The notes under the pieces were generated by a model. It saw only the letters and a list, made by a program, of their open reading frames with translations. It was not told the origin of the DNA and searched no databases. Positions 1-5,576 of a stretch of DNA of 5,911 bases are shown here, piece after piece. A program made the position numbers and the translations under genes. The first letter of the stretch is position 1. Every line of letters begins with the position of its first letter. Location: the NCBI GenBank assembly GCA_051745935.1, contig JBNJEM010000512.1, positions 1-5,911 of the forward strand, written 5' to 3'. This DNA is from JBNJEM01 sp051745935 (GTDB lineage Bacteria > Planctomycetota > Planctomycetia > Pirellulales > Pirellulaceae).

Positions 1-276
1 CGTCGCGGACAATCGCTTGGCCGCCCGAGGACAGGGGCGAAGCACCACGTGCAAGTGGTTTTTCATCTCGCTGCGAAATTCGATGTCGATCGTGAACAGT
101 CCCGCCAACTGTTCTTCGCGCAGCACAATCCAGTCGCGTCGATAGGAATAATCCTGGCCGGTTAGCGGATCCTCACCACAAAGAAACGCGCGGCGAACGC
201 AGCGAGTGGTGCAATGAAAGGTGCCTATCCGAGTTCCGTCCTCTCCCAACAGTCTACGACGTGCACAAGAAACCAT
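1..276 (-). CDS. IS200-like / REP-associated (Y1, HUH) transposase, N-terminal part, cut by window edge
   Basis: This is a 92-residue open frame that begins at ATG 276-274 and runs out of the window without a stop. The core TRCVRRAFLCGEDPLTGQDY followed by SYRRDWI is the hallmark of the planctomycete IS200-like transposase group related to REP-associated tyrosine transposases (RAYT/TnpA_REP, Y1_Tnp fold). NHLHVVLRP at residues 73-81 contains the HUH metal-binding pair, His74-Leu75-His76. Enzymes of this family nick and rejoin single-stranded DNA through a catalytic tyrosine; that residue should lie beyond the edge and is not visible. The start is well supported: AAAGGAG at 289-283 is 6 bases from the ATG, and a sigma70-type promoter lies at 400-429. 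No inverted terminal repeats or target duplication are seen, which fits a single-copy housekeeping RAYT better than a fresh insertion sequence. This is inference, because the 3' end is missing. Family confidence is high; activity is unknown. Confidence 0.85.
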   Translation of the reverse strand, partial: MVSCARRRLLGEDGTRIGTFHCTTRCVRRAFLCGEDPLTGQDYSYRRDWIVLREEQLAGLFTIDIEFRSEMKNHLHVVLRPCPRAAKRLSAT

Positions 277-282
277 GGCAGT

Positions 283-289
283 CTCCTTT
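283..289 (-). promoter_or_regulatory. Shine-Dalgarno site of the IS200-like transposase gene
   Basis: On the minus strand AAAGGAG lies 6 bases upstream of the ATG at 276-274. It is the clearest ribosome-binding site in the window, and it fixes the start of the edge-truncated gene. Confidence 0.7.
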
Positions 290-399
290 GGCGGCGGGGC
301 CGTGATCGGACCGGCTTACCGCCCGCCGGACGGTTTGGCCAGGAAGCCTTTCACATCCCCAGGTTCATGAGATCTGCCCGCGTCTCGCACGTACCCATG

Positions 400-429
400 A
401 CTATACCCCAACCGTTGTCAGCTTGTCAA
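400..429 (-). promoter_or_regulatory. sigma70-type promoter for the IS200-like transposase
   Basis: Reading the minus strand, a perfect -35 box TTGACA (429-424) is followed after 18 bases by TATAGT (405-400), five of six matches to the -10 consensus. Transcription would start near 393 and give a leader of about 115 bases before the ATG at 276. The leader contains a CCGGC/GCCGG inverted repeat (311-315 with 325-329) that could form a small hairpin. No other minus-strand gene lies between this site and the transposase, so the promoter probably serves that gene alone. Direct evidence is the two boxes and their spacing; activity is inferred. Confidence 0.55.
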
Positions 430-710
430 CTGCCTGCCGTGTCCAATGGCTGCTCGCACTCTTGGTCGGACGATTTCGGACAAGCAGCACGGTTTCTCTG
501 GAGGCCGTGGCAGCCATCTGTTGGACGCGACGGCCCAGGCCAGCAACATGGTGAGTTACACAAGGACGGGCCGGCACGGTAATCCGTCGTCTTCCGTAAC
601 CGACAACCATTTCGCTGTTTGCTCTTCTTTGAACCCGCTGAGTACTCTGTCCGACCAGGTATGGTGTTAGCGTGTCTGTTTGTCGTTTGCGCGGACCCTC
701 TCTAAACGCA

Positions 711-736
711 ATCCCTCGCTCACGCTTCGGGTTACC
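711..736. repeat. REP-like imperfect palindrome of planctomycete type
   Basis: The plus strand contains CCCTCGCTCACGCTTCGGG (713-731) followed by TTACC. On the minus strand this is GGTAA then CCCGAAGCGTGAGCGAGGG. It can fold into an imperfect hairpin, with CCC/GGG outer pairs, a mismatched internal loop, GC/GC inner pairs and loop TCAC. From memory, variants of CCCGAAGCGTnAGCGAGGG are abundant dispersed intergenic repeats in Rhodopirellula-type genomes. It lies about 435 bases upstream of the start codon of the IS200-like gene, the family whose members are known to act on REP palindromes. The match to the repeat family is recalled, not searched. Confidence 0.65.
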
Positions 737-797
737 ATGCTGCATTTTTTCCGAACGGGCCATTGCAGATCCTCTTGCAGTTTTCTGTCCGCTTCTT

Positions 798-829
798 AGG
801 TCCTTTAGGTTCCTTTGGTCCTTTCGTCC
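798..829. repeat. Imperfect tandem repeat, about 9-bp period (AGGTCCTTT)
   Basis: Consecutive units are AGGTCCTTT (798-806), AGGTTCCTTT (807-816), GGTCCTTT (817-824) and a partial CGTCC (825-829). It is intergenic and not part of a credible reading frame. The phase GTCCTTTAG resembles the GTCCTCTGT phase of the array at 4198-4224, so the two may belong to related dispersed repeats. Confidence 0.6.
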
Positions 830-888
830 CTACGGCGACAAGGCGAACGGCGCAACAATATGGATGGCAACGACTTAAAGTTTTTCCT

Positions 889-906
889 CACCCCAGGGCT
901 GGGGTG
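889..906. repeat. 18-bp palindrome CACCCCAG-GG-CTGGGGTG
   Basis: Two perfect 8-base arms (889-896 and 899-906) flank a GG centre. As RNA it would form a 7-bp stem with a four-base loop. It lies about 140 bases beyond the stop of the minus-strand TolC-like gene. The flanking T-run (881-885) is on the plus strand and 5' of the arms, so neither strand has the stem followed by U-tract of an intrinsic terminator. It may be a REP-like element or an RNA 3'-end stabiliser; the role is inferred. Confidence 0.5.
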
Positions 907-1044
907 CAGCAAGGAATCGCGTAACCTTTCGCACGCAGGCCGCCGTCCGCTGTTACGGTCCCTGGCGCGTCAAATTTTGCTGCGAGCGGACTTTGGCCTG
1001 GCGAGTGGAACGGCGATGGTCTACTCTTGGCTTGCGGATCCGCC

Positions 1045-3516
1045 CTAACGGCGTTGCTGTTCTTGCGGCCAGATGCCATTGGCGTCAATACGCATCACGC
1101 CCATGTCGCGGTATAATTCCAGGCGGGCTGTCTCATATTCTACCCAGGCTTCAATCAATTCGTCTTGAGCGTCAAGGATGTTTTCCAGCGCGCGGGGGAT
1201 ATTCAATCCCTGCTGTCGTCCGCCGTTTCCGTTGGTGTCTTCCGGTTTGTCGGGTTCCAGGGCCTGTTCCAGCTCGCGGGATGCGAGACGCAACGCGCGT
1301 CGCTGGATCTCGAACAATTCTCGTTGGGCCTCGATCCGGCGCAGGTGCCGCCGCACATCCAGTTTGACTTGGTCTTCGGCGGCCATGAAATTGCGTCGCG
1401 CCCGCTGATAGGCGACTTGAGCCGCTCGGAAATTGTTCCGCTCTCGCCGACGGTCCATGGGTGTGTCAATCTGTACACCCACGCTCAAGTTGCTCTCATC
1501 GGCCCGGAAATTGAACGGTTTGTCGTTTCCGAATAGCGGGGGCGTGTTCACCTCGCCCTCCGCCACGATATCGAGGTTGGCCTCCAACTCGTCGGCCGCC
1601 ACTTCCAGCCGCCGGCGAGCGTCCATGAGCAGGGCTCGACGGTTCATGAGATCCAGACGGTTTTCCACGGCCACATCCACCGCCTCCTTTGACGTTAAAC
1701 TCACCGGCACTAATTCGATGAGTTCCACTCTCACCGCACCCTCCAGGCTGTTGAGTCGGCGGGTGAATCGTGAGAGCAAATTGCGACGGCGACGCACATC
1801 GCGGAGGATGGGCCGGAGGTCCGCCTTCACGTTTCGGGCCTGTTCAGCTCGGGCTCGCAAATCCTCCACCTCCGGGCACTGACGACGGAACGACGCCTGC
1901 AGCGACTCGATCTGACGCGCATCCTCAAACGCATTGTTACGAAACTCCTCCGCCGATTCCTCCGACATCCCGATGACACGCTGCTCGATCGATTCCACCA
2001 ATTCGTGAGCCTTATCGACCGCGTTTTTGAATTCCGCCACCAGTGTGGCACGTCGCTCGGCGAGCCAATCAATGGTCTGGCGTAGCTGAACGCGGTTTGG
2101 CGTATCGGCTTGGGCGTCCAGTTCGTCGTCCAATTCTCGTAGCTGGCTTTCCAACGTACTCAGACGGCGATTCTCTAGCTGGAATGGGGCCAGCAAGGAA
2201 TCGTCCAAGGTCAGTTCGAGGTCGGGTGGCAAACCGAGTTGCAGTTTGAATTGATCCAACCGATCGCCAAAAAAACGCCGACGGAAGATGAGGCTGGTGC
2301 GGGCTTGCTCCAGACTGCTTTGGACTTGGGTCACGTCCAGTGATGTTGCGGTCCCTTCACGCCGCATGGCTCGCACGTCACGCAGACGCATCTCCAGACT
2401 GCGGACATTCTCCTCGCGGTTGCGAAGGCGTTGATACTGCATCAACAGATAATAGAACCCCACTGTGGGAGCCCGTTCACCCCGAATCAAAAACGCCAGC
2501 TCGCTCCCCCCGGCGCTGCCTGGCAACGGCACTGCCCGCTCACCCGTCACGATCATTACATAAAACTCTTTTCGAAAACGAGCGAAGCGACGAATCGAAT
2601 AGAGCACCCGACGTTCCGATTGCGTCAAGTTCTCCAACGCCACCTCGCGTCCCGCGCGCCGGAGCAGCGGTTGAACCAGCAAGAATCCGAACGTGGTCGA
2701 GGTGGTCGTGTCGTTAGACCCTGAAAAGAGCCAGACCGTTTCGTTCGCCAGTTCCGTGACGAGTTGGGCACCGGTAGGAAACAGCTTCCGCAACCCGAAA
2801 TGGCTGGGGCCCAGGGCCAAGTTGCTCTCGTTGTCCGGCTGGTGCTCGTAAAACAAATCGGCACCCGGCTCTCCCGACAGCCCACTCGCTCGCAGCTGGA
2901 AACGGTATCGCTGGAAGGTGAGCGATAGAGCCGATAGGTAAACATCCTCCAACGAGGCTTGATACTCTCGGCTGTGAATTAATCCCAGCTCAATCGCTCG
3001 TTCGAGCGTCAATTGATCGATCTGCGGCAGTTCTGGGTTTTCGGCATTGAGCGGCGGGCCACCCAGGTACGTGGGCCAGTCGGGATTTTCGACGCGGTCT
3101 GTTCGGCCGAAATCCTGCCAGCCGCTCCAGCCCCGTTTTCCGTCAACGCGGTGCATATACTGGTGCGCCGCCGGGTCATCGGGAGGCAGAGGCGGGTGAT
3201 CAAGGTTGTGCGGGTCAAAAAATCGGCTTCGCGGGTCGGGCGCGATATCGAGCCTCGGCAGCGTCCAGCGTTCGTCGTTGGTCTTCTCGGTAAGGATCTC
3301 GTAGCTCTGTTGATCTGCTCGCTTGCGATAGTGCGTTCGCGTACACCCCCAGTTCGAAGCGACCGTCAGCGCGACCACCGCGAAAGCGAGCAAACGGCGA
3401 GTAGCGCGCAGCAGCCCCCACATCTCCGCCGCGGATCTCGGCCCGTGCTTCGATGGCGGCTCGGAGCCTCTAGAGCTCGGCGAGTTCTGGTACTGCCAAT
3501 TCGACCGCCTGATCAT
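1045..3516 (-). CDS. TolC-family outer-membrane efflux lipoprotein with long helical insert (planctomycete type)
   Basis: This 823-residue protein should form the outer-membrane channel of a tripartite efflux or type I secretion pump. A basic and hydrophobic segment (about residues 37-57) leads to a lipobox-like SNWGC, with Cys58 the likely lipidated residue, then TRTHYRKRAD and a Pro/Asp-rich linker to about 165. The first OEP repeat starts at QLTLERAIELGL (about 168) and runs to LQLGLPPDLEL (about 435). Residues about 445-600 are a charged coiled-coil insert. The second repeat starts near SLTSKEAVDVAVENRLDL (607) and ends with the helix ALENILDAQDELIEAWVEY. Usual TolC proteins are about 450-500 residues. 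The start is uncertain: ATG 3516 has GGAGG only three bases away and implies a 57-residue signal region, whereas Met32 (ATG 3423) gives a normal 26-residue lipoprotein signal but lacks a spaced Shine-Dalgarno. No adaptor or pump gene adjoins it. Family call is secure; substrate is unknown. Confidence 0.88.
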   Translation of the reverse strand: MIRRSNWQYQNSPSSRGSEPPSKHGPRSAAEMWGLLRATRRLLAFAVVALTVASNWGCTRTHYRKRADQQSYEILTEKTNDERWTLPRLDIAPDPRSRFFDPHNLDHPPLPPDDPAAHQYMHRVDGKRGWSGWQDFGRTDRVENPDWPTYLGGPPLNAENPELPQIDQLTLERAIELGLIHSREYQASLEDVYLSALSLTFQRYRFQLRASGLSGEPGADLFYEHQPDNESNLALGPSHFGLRKLFPTGAQLVTELANETVWLFSGSNDTTTSTTFGFLLVQPLLRRAGREVALENLTQSERRVLYSIRRFARFRKEFYVMIVTGERAVPLPGSAGGSELAFLIRGERAPTVGFYYLLMQYQRLRNREENVRSLEMRLRDVRAMRREGTATSLDVTQVQSSLEQARTSLIFRRRFFGDRLDQFKLQLGLPPDLELTLDDSLLAPFQLENRRLSTLESQLRELDDELDAQADTPNRVQLRQTIDWLAERRATLVAEFKNAVDKAHELVESIEQRVIGMSEESAEEFRNNAFEDARQIESLQASFRRQCPEVEDLRARAEQARNVKADLRPILRDVRRRRNLLSRFTRRLNSLEGAVRVELIELVPVSLTSKEAVDVAVENRLDLMNRRALLMDARRRLEVAADELEANLDIVAEGEVNTPPLFGNDKPFNFRADESNLSVGVQIDTPMDRRRERNNFRAAQVAYQRARRNFMAAEDQVKLDVRRHLRRIEAQRELFEIQRRALRLASRELEQALEPDKPEDTNGNGGRQQGLNIPRALENILDAQDELIEAWVEYETARLELYRDMGVMRIDANGIWPQEQQRR

Positions 3517-3568
3517 CGACCTCCATTCGTGCGGCGCCGGCGACGGGAATCTCTGGAATCTCCTCCAT
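3470..3568 (-). CDS. Small acidic ORF overlapping the start of the TolC-like gene (possible leader or gene remnant)
   Basis: The frame ATG 3568 to TAG 3470 encodes 32 residues, MEEIPEIPVAGAARMEVDDQ followed by AVELAVPELAEL. It overlaps the longest TolC-like frame by 47 bases in another phase and stops 47 bases before the alternative TolC start at 3423. The GGAGG in front of the 3516 start lies inside it. No Shine-Dalgarno precedes its own ATG. The frame is open upstream only to a TGA at about 3604-3602. A second short frame (about 3663-3583) ends in NVAETNPGEAAEFQSGSV and a TGA, so this may be the frameshifted tail of a lost upstream gene. It could also be chance. I do not recognise the peptide and would not assign a function. 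Confidence 0.22.
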   Translation of the reverse strand: MEEIPEIPVAGAARMEVDDQAVELAVPELAEL

Positions 3569-4052
3569 CAGCGTGGTTATCACACGCTGCCCGACTGAAA
3601 TTCAGCGGCTTCCCCAGGGTTTGTTTCAGCCACATTGATCCAGGATTCCTCTGTGTGGTTCAATCAACGGCAACGGTCCCACCCCGGCAGCGGCTGCTAA
3701 CGCGATATCGTCCGCACACTCACGAATCTGGCCCGTCGGCCCGCGGTGAACGGCGACGCCGATGCCTGACCAAGATGCCCCCAGTCCGCCCGTCGCTGGC
3801 GAGACGTGCTAGCAGTGCATGCCGTGCTAGACCGTGACCGATGGAATCTCAGATGTGGTTTATCGGTCGTGCAGACTTTGCGGATGAGCAAAACAACACG
3901 TGATCGACCGTAATTGGCCCCCTTAGTGCTTACTTCGGCCGCCAAGAACCGAGAAGTTCCCGGCGATAGCTAGGACGCGTGGGGATCACGGGCCTCAAGC
4001 GATTTGTTGAAGGATGAGGGATATCGAAGCAGGCATGACAGAAACAAGATTT

Positions 4053-4088
4053 ATTCGCTGCCTTCGCGAGCTTTGCGACTTGGCGAGA
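4053..4088. repeat. Tandem repeat, 9-bp period (CTTnGCGAn; CGCnAAG on minus)
   Basis: Four adjacent 9-base units are visible: ATTCGCTGC, CTTCGCGAG, CTTTGCGAC and TTGGCGAGA. On the minus strand this reads as CGCCAAG, CGCAAAG, CGCGAAG. From memory, strings of CGCAAAG-type units are widespread intergenic repeats in environmental bacteria, including planctomycetes, and generate spurious peptides rich in AK and QR. They often occur near ACACAGAG-type arrays, as here. The function of these repeats is not known to me. Confidence 0.6.
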
Positions 4089-4113
4089 GGTTGCCTCACC
4101 TTGCACATAGAAC

Positions 4114-4200
4114 GAGCAGCCCTCACGGCAGTGAATGACGTCGTCGCTGAGGTGGTCCCGGTTGCTGTTTTGTCTGCGGCCGGGCAGCTTGAGGGCTCTC
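4114..4200. repeat. Long-range inverted repeat between two tandem arrays (potential structured RNA/DNA)
   Basis: GAG-c-AGCCCTCA (4114-4125) is complementary to TGAGGGCT-CTC (4190-4200), giving 11 pairs with one bulged C around a 64-base interior. Inside it, CCCGG (4157-4161) can pair with CCGGG (4180-4184). The outer right arm ends inside the first unit of the CTCTGTGTC array. The pairing is seen directly; folding, transcription and any role are inferred. An 8-bp uninterrupted arm at this distance can also arise by chance. Confidence 0.35.
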
Positions 4201-4224
4201 TGTGTCCTCGGTGTCCTCTGTGGT
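4198..4224. repeat. Tandem repeat, exact 9-bp period (CTCTGTGTC; ACACAGAG on minus)
   Basis: Three exact-length units stand head to tail: CTCTGTGTC, CTCGGTGTC and CTCTGTGGT. On the minus strand this is ACCACAGAG, GACACCGAG, GACACAGAG. From memory, this ACCACAGAGGACACAGAG type of string is a widely dispersed intergenic repeat that produces spurious HRGHREH-like peptides in many environmental genomes. Its biological role is not established to my knowledge. Confidence 0.65.
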
Positions 4225-4435
4225 ATTGAAAACGGAGGGTGCTCCACTATCGAGCGGACTGACGATCCAGCACGACCGTGCCGCAACAAGTCATGAAGTG
4301 TTTGCGCAGCCCGTCACACTCTTCAGCACCCGCAGCGCGAAGTGCAAGGTAGAGCTTTGAATCAGGGCAGACGCACTCTCTCTACATCGGACCTGATTCG
4401 ATTTGGGCTTAAATACCGCCGACCTCTTGCGAACC

Positions 4436-4444
4436 TGCTAAAAT
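4436..4444 (+). promoter_or_regulatory. Candidate extended -10 promoter for the metallophosphoesterase
   Basis: TGCTAAAAT has the extended -10 form TGnTAnnnT with TAAAAT at 4439-4444. The -35 position at a 17-base spacing (CCGCCG) is poor, so the call rests on the extended -10 alone. It would place the transcription start near 4451 and a leader of about 58 bases before the ATG at 4510. Confidence 0.3.
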
Positions 4445-4509
4445 GCGCGTTCGGGATCCGCTGACTGAAAACCGAAACCACACACATCCATGATTCTGGA
4501 GACGACAAG

Positions 4510-5385
4510 ATGATAGCGCGAACTACCCGCTTCGGTTTGCTACCGATAGTGATTGTCGGACTCTTAATCCTCCACTTGTTCGCAGCCGACTCGTCACCGA
4601 AAGCGAAAGAACTGACGTTCTTCGGCTGGTCTGATCAGCATGTAGAGACGAACGGCGACGCAGAACATTTGGCCCCGGCCATCGAGGCCATGAATTCGCT
4701 TCCCGGCACCGCGTACCCGGAAAACATCAAAGGCCAAGTCGCAGTGCCGGCGTTCGTCTTCGGCTGTGGTGATATCACCGAGTGGCCGACACACGCCGCC
4801 ATGGAAACGTACGATCATCTGATCACGGAACGATTAAAATTCCCCTCGTACGACATTCTCGGGAACCACGACGAAGGCGGCAAAGTGCCGAGCGATACCA
4901 TGAAGAAATGGTTGATTTCGCGGCACGGGGCACTCCGCTACACGTTCGAGCACGCTGGCGTTCATTTTCTAGCCATGTTTTCCAAATATGACGAGAGCCT
5001 GGACAATCCTGCTCAACCGCTCACGCAAGAATCGCTCAACTGGCTTCGCGCCAAATTGGCGAACCTCGACGCCGGCACGCCGGTTATCGTTGCCACCCAT
5101 CTTTGTTTTGACGCTCTGACGAACCGAGACGCACTGGTTGACGCCATCGGCGACGCGAACGTGATCGCCATTCTCGGCGGGCACTACCATAAGGCAAAGG
5201 TGGATCACTATGGGGGGCAACACTTCGTGCAACTCCCTTCGCCGGCGCCCGGCAGTCCGCCGGAGTTTACGGTTGTGCGAATCACCTCTGAGCGTATTGT
5301 CGGCGTGCCGTATAATTACGAGCAAGACAAGTGGGCCGAGGAAAAGCACAAACGTTTGAACACGTCCATCCGCTGGCCCCGTTGA
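4510..5385 (+). CDS. Exported calcineurin-like metallophosphoesterase
   Basis: This 291-residue protein of the calcineurin-like (Metallophos) fold hydrolyses phosphoester bonds with a two-metal centre. All core motifs are present in order: SDQH with Asp42 and His44 (DxH), GCGD with Asp88 (GD), LGNHDE with Asn119, His120 and Asp121 (GNHD/E), ATH with His197, and GGHYH with His225 and His227 (GHxH). The N-terminus has basic residues, a hydrophobic stretch (about 9-25) and a possible signal-peptidase site after FAA, so the enzyme probably acts in the periplasm or is membrane-tethered. The length suits a single-domain family member. The start is supported by GGAG at 4498-4501, eight bases from the ATG. 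The gene stands alone, divergent from the TolC-like gene, with no terminator evident after its TGA. The substrate cannot be told from sequence; a phosphomonoesterase or phosphodiesterase role is equally possible. Confidence 0.88.
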   Translation: MIARTTRFGLLPIVIVGLLILHLFAADSSPKAKELTFFGWSDQHVETNGDAEHLAPAIEAMNSLPGTAYPENIKGQVAVPAFVFGCGDITEWPTHAAMETYDHLITERLKFPSYDILGNHDEGGKVPSDTMKKWLISRHGALRYTFEHAGVHFLAMFSKYDESLDNPAQPLTQESLNWLRAKLANLDAGTPVIVATHLCFDALTNRDALVDAIGDANVIAILGGHYHKAKVDHYGGQHFVQLPSPAPGSPPEFTVVRITSERIVGVPYNYEQDKWAEEKHKRLNTSIRWPR

Positions 5386-5547
5386 CGAATCGCCCTTTTC
5401 TTCTCTCCGCGGTGAAATCAAGTTGGGACACGGCGACGCTCATGGCAAATGGGATTAAGACTTCCGCGTAGCCGGTTCGTTCCGTTCCCCGAGCCAAGAC
5501 GGAAGGCGAAAGCAGACATGCTGATTTTTCTGGTTTTCGCCGTGGGT

Positions 5548-5576
5548 TTGACAGCTTGGCCAAGCATTTGTAATGC
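5548..5576 (+). promoter_or_regulatory. Promoter-like site with palindromic spacer (possible operator)
   Basis: A perfect -35 box TTGACA (5548-5553) is followed, after a short 15-base spacer, by TGTAAT (5569-5574), five of six to the -10 consensus. The spacer starts with the perfect 12-bp palindrome GCTTGGCCAAGC (5554-5565). A second dyad, GCATT-TGT-AATGC (5564-5576), overlaps the palindrome by two bases and covers the -10. Dyads placed this way are typical of repressor- or activator-controlled promoters with suboptimal spacing; that reading is inference. The only downstream plus-strand frame is the doubtful one at the right edge. Confidence 0.35.

Larger units (their letters stand above)
277..1044. 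other. Intergenic region without a convincing gene, rich in repeat elements
   Basis: Open frames on both strands here lack ribosome-binding sites, recognisable motifs or plausible composition. One minus-strand frame (401-763) reads NPKRERG only because it crosses the REP-like repeat at 711-736. The stretch holds the transposase promoter (400-429), that REP-like element, a 9-bp-period tandem repeat (798-829) and a palindrome (889-906). A perfect 10-bp palindrome GCGGATCCGC (1034-1043) lies directly after the stop of the TolC-like gene. No hairpin followed by a T-tract is seen that would end TolC-gene transcription intrinsically. Confidence 0.6.
3517..4509. other. Divergent intergenic region of about 1 kb, no convincing gene, several repeats
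   Basis: This separates the minus-strand TolC-like gene from the plus-strand phosphoesterase. Frames on both strands (for example 3930-4289 minus, 4014-4229 plus) have no ribosome-binding site at a usable distance, and they owe much of their openness to 9-bp-period repeats. Contents: the small frame at 3470-3568; a TGCTAGCA palindrome with GTGCTAG directly repeated 18 bases apart (3806-3812, 3824-3830); a CGGTCG/CGACCG inverted repeat (3864-3869, 3905-3910); two tandem arrays (4053-4088, 4198-4224) flanking a long-range inverted repeat; and the presumed phosphoesterase promoter near 4440. No clear promoter for the TolC-like gene was found. Confidence 0.6.

Noticed and set aside
401..763. Minus-strand frame of 120 codons with NPKRERG near its start
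   Set aside because: The peptide comes from the REP-like repeat at 711-736, a typical source of spurious ORFs. There is no ribosome-binding site and no motif, and the frame overlaps the transposase promoter.
881..906. Palindrome with adjacent TTTTT as an intrinsic terminator
   Set aside because: The T-run is 5' of the stem on the plus strand and becomes an A-run after the stem on the minus strand, so neither orientation gives a stem followed by a U-tract.
3806..3830. GTGCTAG direct repeat and CTAGCA/TGCTAG inverted repeat as an attachment or recombination site
   Set aside because: It is short, with no integrase or element boundary nearby; chance is a sufficient explanation.
3013..3837. Plus-strand frame of 274 codons antisense to the TolC-like gene
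   Set aside because: Much of it lies opposite a well-supported family member in shadow phase. It is Arg-rich with no motif.
4053..4224. CRISPR array
   Set aside because: Units are only 9 bases, contiguous and without spacers, and no cas gene is present.
4014..4229. Plus-strand frame of 71 codons spanning both 9-bp-period arrays
   Set aside because: Its ends (RCLRELCDLAR and SLCPRCPLWY) are translations of the repeats, which stay open because the period is a multiple of three. GAAGG abuts the ATG with no spacer.
3930..4289. Minus-strand frame of 119 codons through the same repeats
   Set aside because: It shows the same repeat-driven openness. It has no Shine-Dalgarno and no recognised domain.
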